Source: Sphingomonas sp. S2-65
Lineage (GTDB): Bacteria; Pseudomonadota; Alphaproteobacteria; Sphingomonadales; Sphingomonadaceae
DNA: 64,000 nt
Direction of reading: 5' to 3'
Assembly (NCBI RefSeq): GCF_021513175.1
Contig: NZ_CP090953.1
Coordinates: 744,001 to 808,000, forward strand
Shown: positions 55,471 to 64,000 of the stretch, one piece after another
Numbering within the stretch: position 1 is the stretch's first letter
How the letters are laid out: the number at the start of each line of letters is the position of its first letter
Position numbers and translations under genes: made by a program
Notes under the pieces: model-generated
Told to the model about the DNA's origin: nothing
Databases searched by the model: none
What the model saw: the letters and a program-made list of their open reading frames with translations, nothing else

Positions 55471-56415
55471 TCAGCGCCTGGAGGAGACCACTCGCGGCAA
55501 ACTTCGGATCGGTTCGACGGTGATGTTCCGGAACCAGGTCTCCGCGCCTTCCGACTGAAGCTGGATGTGGCCGTGAGTCAGCGGCTGACGGCTGCCGTCG
55601 GATGCGATCGTCGCCAGGCCCCAGACCTGTGCAACCGGGATGCCGTTCACGACATGGACGGCGCGGTCGCCGAGGACGTACAGATCCAGCGTGTTCCACT
55701 CACCCACTGGCCGCTCCGCGTCGGTCGCCGCCTCCACATTCCAGGTCGCGGTTCCATTTACCATCTCGACAGGTCGCCCGTTCAGGCGGAATCGCAGGTG
55801 CGGTGCGATCAGGGTTGGGTCGAACCCCGCGGTTGTCTGCGCACGTACCTGCCGGCCGACCGTAACGACCATTCCGGTCGAGCCTTTCATGATTTCGAAT
55901 TCCATCGACGGCCGCCACGTCCCGAACACTTCCCCCGGCGCGCCATGCGTGTGATAGAGCAGCCCGTTGTTACGCGGCTGGCTCTCGCGCGGCGCCCAGG
56001 TCTTGGCGCCCCATTTGAACTGAAGCCGCAAATGATAGTCGCGTAGGTCGGCGCGATGGACAAGACTGCCCCAGGTCTCGCCTTTGATCCAGATCGCGGG
56101 AGCACCATCGACTTCCCGTACCGCAAAATCACCGCTCGTGGCGCGGCTCGTACCGATCGGCTTGTTGACGGGGTCATTCTTATACGTGACGACGGGATCG
56201 GGGTATCCGAGCCAGGCATCCCATTCGCCCAAGTCATGGCCGTCGAACAACTCTTTGACGGGTCCGGCCCGGCGAGGCAGATCGACGAGCGCGAGACGCT
56301 GGACTGCCCGAGAAGGCTCTCCGCCGATCGTTCGAGCCTGCTCGGTCGAGGTCTGTGCCAATGCTGAGAGCGGCAACATAATCACGGCGATCAATCCTGA
56401 GCTCACCCGCACCAT
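55471..56415 (-). CDS. DUF1080 (3-keto-disaccharide hydrolase-like) exported protein (2)
   Basis: A 314-residue paralogue of the first DUF1080 protein. The signal peptide starts at ATG 56415, preceded by GGGGAGAAGG, and is cut near ALAQ. The domain has ELFDGHDLGEWDAWLGYP, VREVDGAPAIWIKGETWGSL, NNGLLYHTHGAPGEVFGTW and WFRNITVEPI. An insertion after the first strands (VTYKNDPVNKPIG) separates it from copy 1, so the substrates may differ. It is transcribed towards lacI from its own promoter region. Confidence 0.87.
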   Translation of the reverse strand: MVRVSSGLIAVIMLPLSALAQTSTEQARTIGGEPSRAVQRLALVDLPRRAGPVKELFDGHDLGEWDAWLGYPDPVVTYKNDPVNKPIGTSRATSGDFAVREVDGAPAIWIKGETWGSLVHRADLRDYHLRLQFKWGAKTWAPRESQPRNNGLLYHTHGAPGEVFGTWRPSMEFEIMKGSTGMVVTVGRQVRAQTTAGFDPTLIAPHLRFRLNGRPVEMVNGTATWNVEAATDAERPVGEWNTLDLYVLGDRAVHVVNGIPVAQVWGLATIASDGSRQPLTHGHIQLQSEGAETWFRNITVEPIRSLPRVVSSRR

Positions 56416-56635
56416 GCCTTCTCCCCACGTCTCGTTCACGTATTTGACCACCCTAGTCCAACCCCGCCTCGCTGACCACTGAGCAGTCCCTTACTTCGAG
56501 CGAGCTACGCCGAAGACGACGTTCTCCAGCAACACCCCCGACCCCGAGATGCTTCCACCGGGCATTAGAACAATGTTACGCGTCTCCCCTCAGAGCACCA
56601 TAAGCCAGATGCCGAACGACATGGGGAGATAGCCG

Positions 56636-57901
56636 ATGAACGACCTGGAACGCAGGACTGTCCGTCGTGTCATGTCACGGCTCATGCCGTTGCTCGGCCT
56701 GCTGTACATGATCGCCTATATAGACCGGCAGAATATCTCCTATGCCAAACTACAGATGGTCGATGCGCTTGGGCTCAGCGAAGCCGCTTACGGGCTCGGC
56801 GCCGCCCTATTCTTCATCGGTTACTTCTTCTTCGAAGTTCCCAGCAACATCTTCCTCCACAAAGTCGGAGCGCGAATATGGTTCGCCCGGATCATGGCGA
56901 CTTGGGGCCTGATAACGATATTGCTCGCATTCACGCCCAATCCCACTGCGTTCTACATACTTCGGTTCCTGCTGGGAGCGGCGGAAGCCGGATTTTTCCC
57001 GGGGGTCCTGTACGTGCTGACGCTGTGGTTCCCCGCCAGCCATCGTGCGCGAGCAGTAGGACTCTTCATGCTTGCAAGCGCCGTCGCCAACGCAGTCGGC
57101 GCGGCTATTGGCGGCTTATTGCTGGATCAGGACGGCGTGCTGGGGCTGGCAGGCTGGCAGTGGGTGTTCCTCGCCACCGGCCTCCCCGCAGTGCTTCTCG
57201 CCCCGGGCGTCCTGTTCCTTTTGCCGCGAGGCCCCGAACAAGCATCTTGGCTAACACCTGAGCAAAAGGCGTGGCTGGCCAGCGCATTGGCGAGCGAGGC
57301 GCACGAGGAAGATCATCGCGCCGCCTGGACCGCGCTCGCAGATTACCGCGTCCTGCTCCTCTCGCTCGTATATGTCGGATACCCGCTGGCTGCCTACGGA
57401 CTGAGCTATTGGCTGCCGACCATAGTACGGGGCTTCGGCGTATCGAACACCGTGAACGGATTTCTCAACATCATTCCTTGGACGCTGGTCGCACTGGCCC
57501 TGTGGGCGGTACCGCGCCACGCGGCGCGCTATCGTAACCAGATTTGGCATGCGGCCGGGCCGGCGCTCGCTGGCGCGCTCCTTCTCGTCTCGAGCGTCCT
57601 CGTCTCCGGCCATGTTCTTCAATTCGCGCTGCTCAGCCTCGCAGCGGCCGCCATATTTTCTGGGCAGCCGGTGTTCTGGACACTACCCCCGCGCTTCCTT
57701 TCCGGAGCACGTGCCGCCGCGGGATTTGCCGCGGTAAACTCCGTAGGCAATCTGGGCGGCTTCGTAGCGCAAGCGGTGGTTCCTGCGGTTCGCGACCGGT
57801 ACGAAAGTGACTTGGCGCCGATGGTGTTTCTCGCGACGTGCTTGGCCGTGGCAGGATGCGGCGTGGTTTTGGTCGAGCGACGGTTACCACGTCCTCATTG
57901 A
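56636..57901 (+). CDS. ACS-family (anion:cation symporter) MFS transporter
   Basis: This 421-residue transporter has about 12 helices. The N-terminus RLMPLLGLLYMIAYIDRQNISYAKLQM is the hallmark of the phthalate-permease/ACS group, and the loop and helix pattern GAAEAGFFPGVLYVLTLWFPASHRARAVG follows. Members carry sugar acids, hexuronates, tartrate or phthalates. Next to the TonB receptor operon it may take up the product of outer-membrane and periplasmic processing. AGGGAGA-type sequence lies upstream of the ATG. Confidence 0.9.
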   Translation: MNDLERRTVRRVMSRLMPLLGLLYMIAYIDRQNISYAKLQMVDALGLSEAAYGLGAALFFIGYFFFEVPSNIFLHKVGARIWFARIMATWGLITILLAFTPNPTAFYILRFLLGAAEAGFFPGVLYVLTLWFPASHRARAVGLFMLASAVANAVGAAIGGLLLDQDGVLGLAGWQWVFLATGLPAVLLAPGVLFLLPRGPEQASWLTPEQKAWLASALASEAHEEDHRAAWTALADYRVLLLSLVYVGYPLAAYGLSYWLPTIVRGFGVSNTVNGFLNIIPWTLVALALWAVPRHAARYRNQIWHAAGPALAGALLLVSSVLVSGHVLQFALLSLAAAAIFSGQPVFWTLPPRFLSGARAAAGFAAVNSVGNLGGFVAQAVVPAVRDRYESDLAPMVFLATCLAVAGCGVVLVERRLPRPH

Positions 57902-58241
57902 AATCCAGCGCCGACGCGCAACGCGACAAAACAGGTGCTCGAGCGACTCTCTTTCAGTCAGTATCGCAGAGCACACATCTTGACGGTTCCACATGAGCAC
58001 GGCGTTGAGGACGGAGCGTCGCCAGTGAAGCTGTCGATAAACGTCATCTATCCTTATTATCATACTTAACTAACGCGGCGATTTGTTGCATTGCACAATG
58101 CTATACGCGGTAGTGCTTGCATCCAGACAATACTGTAGTTGACATATGCAAATGGAATGTTAGCGTTATCAGAGGCGACAGGAAATATCCGCGTCTAAAT
58201 CAACTCGTCGGCGCCTTGCAGCTGGCGGATCAGGAGGGGAT
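57902..58241. promoter_or_regulatory. AT-richer promoter region ahead of the TonB receptor
   Basis: This 340-base gap has no credible gene and is clearly poorer in GC than its surroundings. It includes TTGACA at 58139-58144, which could be a -35 with a weak -10 inside the LacI-type site at 58158-58171, and a TTGCATTGCACAATGC stretch (58085-58100) with short dyad symmetry. Confidence 0.6.
58158..58171. promoter_or_regulatory. LacI-type operator upstream of the TonB receptor
   Basis: TGTTAGCGTTATCA fits the LacI-family form TGNTANCGNTANCA at every fixed base. It lies 14 bases after a TTGACA and 71 bases before the receptor ATG, so it is well placed for repression. It differs from the operator at 54392-54411, which implies a second regulator not in the window. 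Confidence 0.7.
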
Positions 58242-61200
58242 ATGACTAGCTCGAGGCTTGCTCCGACGTTCGCGCGTTCGGCTTCCGTTATTGCAATCAC
58301 TGCAGGTTTCCTCATGTCCGGTGCGGCGCTTGCGCAGAATGCGAGCCCGACCGCCACTCCGGGAGCGGCGAGTCCGATCTCCCAGGAAGAGGAGATGGGC
58401 GATGAGGTGGTGGTTACCGGCATCCGGGCATCGCTAGAGCGCTCGATCGCCATAAAGCGGGATGCCTCCGGCATCGTAGACGCGATTTCGGCCGAGGATA
58501 TCGGCAAATTTCCAGATACGAACCTAGCCGAGTCGCTGCAGCGGATCCCCGGAGTATCGATCAACCGCACCAACGGCGAAGGATCGCTGGTCACGGTGCG
58601 CGGTTTCGGCCCAACCTATAACATGGTGACGCTGAACGGCAGGCAACTTGCCACGTCGAACGTTTCCGTAGTCGGCGGTGACCAGAATGCCGATGGTGCG
58701 CAAGGCACCAGCCGCTCCTTCGACTTCTCCAATCTCGCGACCGAAGGCGTCCGCACCTTGGAGGTCTACAAGACCGGGCGCGCTGCTGTTCCCTCGGGAG
58801 GCATTGGCGCTACGATCAACGTCGTCACCCGCCGCCCGCTCGACAGTCGCGACTCCGGATTGAACGGCAGCATCGGCGCAAAGGCTGTTTACGATACCAG
58901 CGTCGACGATTGCATCGATTGCGGCTCGAAGGTCACGCCCGAATTCTCCGGCGTGCTGAGCTGGAGCGATGCCGATCAACGCTTCGGCGTGTCGCTGTTC
59001 GGTAGCTATCAGAAGCGCAATTACACTTCGATCGCGGCTACTTCCAATGATTGGAACATCGTCCCGTACAGCACCTTCCTGACGGGCGGCTTCGTACGGA
59101 ACACTCCCGCGACAGTAGTGGGTGATCCGCCGATCCCGCAAATCTGCGCCGGAGCTACTCCGACGGCCGGATGTACCGTAGTCAACAACGCGCCCTCCAA
59201 CCCCAACCAGTTGGTGGCGATTCCGAACGACAGCCGTTATCACTATGCCGAGGGCACGCGCGAGCGCATCAACGGGCAGGCGGTAATCCAGTTCAAGCCT
59301 ACTGACTCGCTAACCCTGACCGCCGACGCGCTCTATGCGCAGAACAAGCAGCGCGAGACGCGTTCGGACCTGTCGAACTGGTTCAGCCGACCGTTCGATG
59401 TGGTGACATTCGACAGCAATCCGACGGTCGCGACCGCGCAATATGTTCACGAGACGATCAACGGCCAGAAGGACGAGGGCTTCGAGGCACAGTCACGCGC
59501 GCAGAAGGGCGAACTGCAGGATTACGGGCTGAACGCCCAGTGGGAACTGGCAAGCAACTTCTCGCTCAATCTGGACGGTCATTATTCGAAATCGTCGAGC
59601 CGACCCGATAATCCGAACGGCGTAACGTCGACGCTGGTCGGGATGGGCGCCAATGTGGTCGCTTCCCATTCGGTGGATTACACCAGCGGGATCCCGCAGC
59701 AGGACATCACGTTCGGCCCGGGCGGGCCTCTCGATGTCAACGATGTCGGCTCGCAGGTGGGGCGCACCAATCGCTCAACTCAGGAGCAAACCGTCAAGCA
59801 GTTCCGCGCCGATTTCGGTTGGGACCTGGGCAATGGCAACCGGTTTGATTTCGGCGGCGACTATCGCCAGACCGACATGCACCAAACCTTCGTGTCGACT
59901 CAGCAGACGCTCGGCGACTGGGGCATCACCAGCCCCGGGGACGTGGAGCGGCTGGCGCCCGGCGCGCTCCAGAGTTTCTGCCTCGAGTGCAAGTTCGACC
60001 AGTTCAATCCCGGCGGCGATCCAGAGTCACAGCTCGCCTTCCGCGGCGTGGCGTCGGACATCTATTCGATCCTTTCGCCTTATTATGCGGGCCGCGGCAA
60101 CGCCGTTGGCGTCACCAGCAACCAGGACAATCGAGTCAAGGAAGAAATCTGGTCCGCTTACGGGCAATTGACCTGGAAGGGCGATCTGGCGGGTGCCGAT
60201 TCTCGTCTGGTCGCCGGGCTTCGCTACGAGCGAACCAAGTCGCGTACCACCTCGCTTGAGGCGATCCCAGGCGCGATCAACTGGGTTTCGGACAATGACT
60301 TCACCGTCGTGATTTCGAACCAGACCCAGAGCGTCGAGGACGGCAACAGCTATGACCAGATCCTGCCTTCGATCGACTTCCAGGTCGAGGTGGCGCGGAA
60401 CCTGATCGGCCGCCTCTCCTACAGCAAGACGATCGCGCGTCCGAACTACAACAACCTCTATACCGCCACGACGGTCGGCGGCCCGCCGCGGCCGATCTAT
60501 AACGGCGGCATCGCAGGTGCGAACGTCGGCAATGCGCGCCTGTCTCCCCTTGTTTCGGACAATTTCGACGCCTCGCTGGAATGGTACTTCAAACCCGACA
60601 GCTATGTGTCGGTCGCATTCTTCGACAAGCGGGTTCACAACTTTATCGGCAATGGTCAGACCAACACGAGCCTGTTCGGCCTGCGTGATCCAAGTTCGGG
60701 CGTCTCGGGTCGCTCGGCGGATGCCCGGAATGCACTGCAATCGCTCGGCGCGGGTACGAGCGACGTCAACCTGTTCGTGATGACAGCACTCATCCAGGCT
60801 CGCGGCTCGGTCGCGGCGGCAACGACGGAGTTCAGCGCGAACTACAATACTGCCAGCGGATCGCTCAGCGATGCCTATGTGCAGTCGATCAACAACTCGC
60901 TGGATGTGTCGGGGAACGCCGCCGACCCGCTGTACCAGTTCCAGCTCTCGCGCCCGATCAATAACAAGGATGCCGAAATCTACGGTGTCGAGCTTGCGGG
61001 CCAATATTTCCTGGGTAACTCAGGCTTTGGTGTAGCGGCGCAATATACGCTGGTCCGCGGTGATGTCGGCTTCAACATCGGAGCTAGCCCGGGCGAGGAC
61101 CAGTTTGCCCTGCTCGGACTTTCCGATACGATCAGCGGCACGCTGATCTATGAGAAGAACGGACTGTCGGCACGGGTAGCCTATAACTGGCGCGATCGGT

Positions 61201-61430
61201 TCCTGTCCGGGATCAATCGCCAGGGCTCGCGCAATCCGGAGTTCACCGCGCCCTTTGGCCAGCTCGATGCCACCATCAGCTACGAGATCACGCCTCAGGT
61301 CGCGATCACCCTGGAAGGTATCAACCTTACCGAAGAAAGCGTCCGCACATACGCCCGCGACGAACAGCAGCTCTGGTTCGCACAGGAACTCGACCGCCGA
61401 TTCCTGCTCGGCGCGCGCTTCCGCTTCTGA
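58242..61430 (+). CDS. TonB-dependent receptor (carbohydrate-type, SusC-like role)
   Basis: A 1062-residue outer-membrane receptor with a signal peptide (GFLMSGAALAQ), a TonB box-like DEVVVTGIRAS, and a plug domain (SIAIKRDASGIVDAISAEDIGKFPDTNLAESLQRIPGVS is the family pattern, given by its key residues I-x-x-EDIGKFPD and QRIPGVS). The long barrel ends RFLLGARFRF. This subtype is common in sphingomonad, Caulobacter and Xanthomonas sugar-uptake loci and is followed here, as there, by SapC, cupin and halogenase-like genes. The LacI-type operator upstream supports sugar control. Confidence 0.94.
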   Translation: MTSSRLAPTFARSASVIAITAGFLMSGAALAQNASPTATPGAASPISQEEEMGDEVVVTGIRASLERSIAIKRDASGIVDAISAEDIGKFPDTNLAESLQRIPGVSINRTNGEGSLVTVRGFGPTYNMVTLNGRQLATSNVSVVGGDQNADGAQGTSRSFDFSNLATEGVRTLEVYKTGRAAVPSGGIGATINVVTRRPLDSRDSGLNGSIGAKAVYDTSVDDCIDCGSKVTPEFSGVLSWSDADQRFGVSLFGSYQKRNYTSIAATSNDWNIVPYSTFLTGGFVRNTPATVVGDPPIPQICAGATPTAGCTVVNNAPSNPNQLVAIPNDSRYHYAEGTRERINGQAVIQFKPTDSLTLTADALYAQNKQRETRSDLSNWFSRPFDVVTFDSNPTVATAQYVHETINGQKDEGFEAQSRAQKGELQDYGLNAQWELASNFSLNLDGHYSKSSSRPDNPNGVTSTLVGMGANVVASHSVDYTSGIPQQDITFGPGGPLDVNDVGSQVGRTNRSTQEQTVKQFRADFGWDLGNGNRFDFGGDYRQTDMHQTFVSTQQTLGDWGITSPGDVERLAPGALQSFCLECKFDQFNPGGDPESQLAFRGVASDIYSILSPYYAGRGNAVGVTSNQDNRVKEEIWSAYGQLTWKGDLAGADSRLVAGLRYERTKSRTTSLEAIPGAINWVSDNDFTVVISNQTQSVEDGNSYDQILPSIDFQVEVARNLIGRLSYSKTIARPNYNNLYTATTVGGPPRPIYNGGIAGANVGNARLSPLVSDNFDASLEWYFKPDSYVSVAFFDKRVHNFIGNGQTNTSLFGLRDPSSGVSGRSADARNALQSLGAGTSDVNLFVMTALIQARGSVAAATTEFSANYNTASGSLSDAYVQSINNSLDVSGNAADPLYQFQLSRPINNKDAEIYGVELAGQYFLGNSGFGVAAQYTLVRGDVGFNIGASPGEDQFALLGLSDTISGTLIYEKNGLSARVAYNWRDRFLSGINRQGSRNPEFTAPFGQLDATISYEITPQVAITLEGINLTEESVRTYARDEQQLWFAQELDRRFLLGARFRF

Positions 61431-61545
61431 GGAGATCCAGGTTGTGGAGGGAGGGGGACGCACACGGCATCCCTCCCCTTCGCATGTTGAGACGCCACGC
61501 GGTTTGCGTCATGCTGCCTTCGTCACGGTTGGAATATAGTCACCG

Positions 61546-62256
61546 ATGCCCAACAGGGTCGTGCTCAACAACGTCGATCACCGCGACCTGACTGTCGCGA
61601 TCCGCTACGGGGCGGAGTTCGGCGACGCGGTTAACCAGGTGCAGGTCTTTCCGGCCGAGTTCGAGGCGGCGCAGCGCGAATTCCCGATCGTTTTCCAGCG
61701 AGGTCCTGCCGGTCTGGACGCAGTAGCCCTGCTGGGATTGGACCGCGACGAGAACCTGTTCCTCAACGGGGATCGCTGGACCAGCAGGCACATCCCCCTG
61801 CTTCAGCAGCGTGGGCCCTTTTCCATCGGCACGGACGCGACCGGGGGGGGAACGCCGATGCTGCACATCGATCTGGACGACCCCCGAACCGGAGCCCCCG
61901 ACGGAGCGGCGATCTTCCTGCAGCACGGCGGCAACGGGCCTTATCTGAACCATGTCACGCATCTGCTGCGGCTGATCCATGCAGGGGTTGAAGGTGCCAG
62001 GACGATGTACGCGGCGTTCGACGCGCTCGGCCTGATCGAGCCAGTTGCGCTGGAGGTAATGCTGAATGAAGACACCCGCTACGCGATTACCGGTTACGAG
62101 GTACTGGCACGGGAACGGCTAAACGCGCTTACCGGCACGCAGTTGGAGACATTGCAAAAGGCGGACTTTCTCGCGCCGGCATTTCTCATCCCCACTTCGC
62201 TCGGTAATATCGGCGAGTTGATCAGGCGCAAGAACGCGCGCCGAGGTGCCATATGA
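61546..62256 (+). CDS. SapC-family protein
   Basis: The 236-residue cytoplasmic protein matches the SapC family by its size and pattern (EFGDAVNQVQVFPAEFEAAQ, FPIVFQRG, ALLGLDRDENLFL, and the C-terminal ADFLAPAFLIPTSLGNIGELI). The function is unknown; members are linked to surface proteins or to TonB receptor loci. It follows the receptor by 115 bases and overlaps the next gene by ATGA. Confidence 0.87.
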   Translation: MPNRVVLNNVDHRDLTVAIRYGAEFGDAVNQVQVFPAEFEAAQREFPIVFQRGPAGLDAVALLGLDRDENLFLNGDRWTSRHIPLLQQRGPFSIGTDATGGGTPMLHIDLDDPRTGAPDGAAIFLQHGGNGPYLNHVTHLLRLIHAGVEGARTMYAAFDALGLIEPVALEVMLNEDTRYAITGYEVLARERLNALTGTQLETLQKADFLAPAFLIPTSLGNIGELIRRKNARRGAI

Positions 62257-63296
62257 GCCATGTCGGGCTTGTCGCGCAGCGTACCCGCGTGATGGAGGGA
62301 GTCGCGCCCGATGCGATTCCCTTCGACAGGCTGATGAACGAGCAGCAGCCTACCATCCTGAGGGGCGTGGCATCCGATTGGCCCCTTGTGCGCGAAGGAT
62401 CGGGTTCGGCGCAGAACGCACTCGCGTATCTGCGGGGCTTCGACGCTGGCCGACCCGTGGTGGGCTTCAAGGGCGCCCCGGCCATAGCCGGACGGTTCTT
62501 CTACAACGACGACGTAACCGGCTTCAATTTCGAAGGCGCACGTATCGGCTTGGCGGCAATACTCGATCAGATCGCGGCCCATCTCTCGGACTCCGAGCCA
62601 CCGTCCTTCTATGTCGGCTCGACGGACCTCGGCATCTACTTGCCGGGCTTTCGCGAAGCCGGGAACGACCTGACACTCGATCACCCGATGTTCGCCGACA
62701 ATGCACCGATCGCGAGCATATGGATCGGCAACCGAACCACGGCGGCGGCGCATTACGACATGTCGCACAATCTTGCCTGCTGCCTAGTTGGACGTCGGCG
62801 ATTCACGCTTTTCCCCCCCAATCAGGTTGAAAATTTGTACCCCGGGCCGCTGGAACCCACCCCTGGCGGCCAGGTGGTCAGCATGGTCGATTTCGCCCGG
62901 CCCGACTTCGCCGCGCACCCTCGCTTTAGCGCGGCTGTGGCCGTCGCTGAGATCGCGGAACTCGAGGCCGGTGATGTGCTCTTCTACCCGGCCTTGTGGT
63001 GGCATCATGTCGAGGCGCTCGACCCCTTCAATGTGCTGGTGAACTATTGGTGGAATACCTCGCCAGCGTTCATGGACAGCCCGCAGAACACGTTGCTGCA
63101 CGCACTGCTCAGCCTGCGCGACCGGCCTCAGCCTGAAAAAAACGCGTGGAGGGCGCTCTTCGACTATTACATATTCGGACCCGCCGACCGTGCCGGAGCG
63201 CATCTGCCCGACCGTGCCCGCGGCCCCCTCGGCCCGTTGGATGAGTTCACCGCGCGCCGGCTGCGCGCGCAGCTGTTGAGCAAGCTCAACCGATGA
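62253..63296 (+). CDS. Cupin-like JmjC-type protein
   Basis: This 347-residue protein resembles the JmjC/cupin-like 2-oxoglutarate-Fe(II) oxygenase group. A start segment PTILRGVASDWPLV is followed by the likely metal pair in AHYDMSHNLACCLVGRRRFTLFPP (His, Asp) and a later His in YPALWWHHVEAL. Whether it is an active dioxygenase is not known. It overlaps the SapC and halogenase-like genes by 4 bases each, so all three are likely made together. Confidence 0.85.
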   Translation: MSHVGLVAQRTRVMEGVAPDAIPFDRLMNEQQPTILRGVASDWPLVREGSGSAQNALAYLRGFDAGRPVVGFKGAPAIAGRFFYNDDVTGFNFEGARIGLAAILDQIAAHLSDSEPPSFYVGSTDLGIYLPGFREAGNDLTLDHPMFADNAPIASIWIGNRTTAAAHYDMSHNLACCLVGRRRFTLFPPNQVENLYPGPLEPTPGGQVVSMVDFARPDFAAHPRFSAAVAVAEIAELEAGDVLFYPALWWHHVEALDPFNVLVNYWWNTSPAFMDSPQNTLLHALLSLRDRPQPEKNAWRALFDYYIFGPADRAGAHLPDRARGPLGPLDEFTARRLRAQLLSKLNR

Positions 63297-64000
63297 CCGA
63301 AAAGCGCATCAGCCGGGTTGTGATCGCAGGCGGCGGAACCGCCGGGTGGATTGCGGCCGCCGCGTTGGTAAAGCAGCTAGGCCCACTGCTCGACATCACT
63401 CTTGTCGAATCCGATGAGATCGGCACCGTCGGAGTCGGCGAGTCCACCATCCCGACATCGCGCCGCTTTCACCAACTGCTCGGCATCGACGAGCCGACCT
63501 TCATGCGCGAGACGCAGGCCAGCTTCAAACTGGGCATCGCGTTCGAGAACTGGACGCACGAGGGCGATCGCTATTTTCACTCGTTCGGCCAAATCGGTCG
63601 CCAAGCGAGCTGGATGGCGGATTTCCATCACTTCTGGCTGGAGGCGCAGAAGCAGGGTTTTGGCGGCTCGCTTGCCGAGTACAGCCTTGAATTACAGGCA
63701 GCCGAGGCGGAACGCGTGGTGGCGGGTCCCGATGCTCCGGTTCAATATGCCTATCACCTCGATGCCACGCTCTATGCTCGCTTCCTCAGGCACCTGAGCG
63801 AGCCTGCGGGCGTGCGCCGCGTCGAGGGTAAGATTTCCCAAGTCGAGCAAAATGCCGACACTGGGTTCCTGACTGCGCTGATCCTCGAATCTGGCGAGCG
63901 TGTCGAGGGCGACCTTTTCCTAGATTGCACCGGCTTTCGCGCATTGCTGATCGAGCAGACGCTTGAGACCGGATTCGAGGATTGGGGCCGTTGGATCAGC
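63293..64000 (+). CDS. Tryptophan-halogenase-family flavoprotein (3' end outside window)
   Basis: The first 236 residues show a flavin-binding GGGTAGWIAA, GESTIPTSRRFHQLL, and FKLGIAFENW with a Lys at the place of the halogenase catalytic Lys. The CTGFRALL pattern appears near the window end. The WxWxIP motif of true halogenases would lie beyond the window. In TonB receptor loci such proteins have no shown halogenation role; they may oxidise or modify a substrate. The gene is cut off by the window and is the fourth gene of the receptor operon. Confidence 0.88.
   Translation, partial: MTEKRISRVVIAGGGTAGWIAAAALVKQLGPLLDITLVESDEIGTVGVGESTIPTSRRFHQLLGIDEPTFMRETQASFKLGIAFENWTHEGDRYFHSFGQIGRQASWMADFHHFWLEAQKQGFGGSLAEYSLELQAAEAERVVAGPDAPVQYAYHLDATLYARFLRHLSEPAGVRRVEGKISQVEQNADTGFLTALILESGERVEGDLFLDCTGFRALLIEQTLETGFEDWGRWIS

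Noticed and set aside
56560..56635. Possible LacI-type operator ahead of the ACS transporter
   Set aside because: TTAGAACAATGTTAC has only weak dyad symmetry and fits neither operator form seen elsewhere in the window.
61440..61500. Possible terminator after the TonB receptor
   Set aside because: GGGAGGG and CCCTCCC can pair across a 14-base loop, but the stem is short and has no T-tract, and the operon seems to continue into sapC.

Overview
The window is high-GC DNA with the gene content of an alphaproteobacterium, most likely a sphingomonad (Sphingomonas or a close relative). Three things point there: the TonB receptor/SapC/cupin/tryptophan-halogenase-like gene set, the RegB/RegA redox pair next to a cyo quinol oxidase, and the GC-rich palindromic intergenic repeats. 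No rRNA, tRNA, CRISPR array or insertion sequence was seen. The assignment is inferred from gene content, not from a marker gene.

Layout. 1-5.0 kb: a divergent efflux module, emrAB plus an outer-membrane channel lipoprotein, facing a TetR regulator across an intergenic region with two matching 18-bp palindromes. 5.1-8.4 kb: mfd, preceded by a mobile-looking palindromic repeat. 8.5-12.3 kb: paoABC-type periplasmic molybdenum aldehyde oxidoreductase. 12.3-13.2 kb: a gene-free block of palindromic repeats, part of it duplicated in tandem. 13.2-15.6 kb: a large secreted protein I do not recognise. 15.7-27.2 kb: a late cobalamin assembly and salvage region. It holds cobB, two small orphan genes, a cobalamin riboswitch, then btuB, an unknown membrane protein, DUF1636, cobT, cobC and cobS; facing these are cobQ, cbiB and cobD, and then cobU. 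cobO lies apart at 32.1 kb. No corrin-ring genes are present here.

27.2-32.1 kb: a fumarylacetoacetate-hydrolase-family enzyme, lutABC and an asparaginase. 32.8-39.4 kb: cyoABCD, SURF1, regB and regA on one strand, diverging from an MHS-type transporter at 39.6 kb, with a perfect 19-bp palindrome between the two units. 41.1-45.6 kb looks eroded. It holds what seems to be a chemoreceptor N-terminal stub joined to a 5'-truncated outer-membrane barrel gene, a MarR-like regulator, and a secreted spore-coat-U-like protein split by a one-base frameshift.

45.6-64 kb is a carbohydrate-use locus. A nine-gene minus-strand operon (54.3 to 45.6 kb) encodes a transporter, three xylose-isomerase-like TIM barrels, a Gfo/Idh/MocA oxidoreductase, a cytochrome c, a DUF1080 protein, a Tat-exported small dehydrogenase subunit and a GMC flavoprotein. 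The last two plus the cytochrome c form the set expected for a periplasmic glycoside 3-dehydrogenase. DUF1080 is the fold linked to 3-keto-glycoside cleavage. A divergent LacI regulator and a near-consensus LacI operator sit at the head. A second DUF1080 gene, an ACS-family transporter, and a TonB receptor/SapC/cupin/halogenase-like operon with its own, different LacI-type operator follow and run off the window end.
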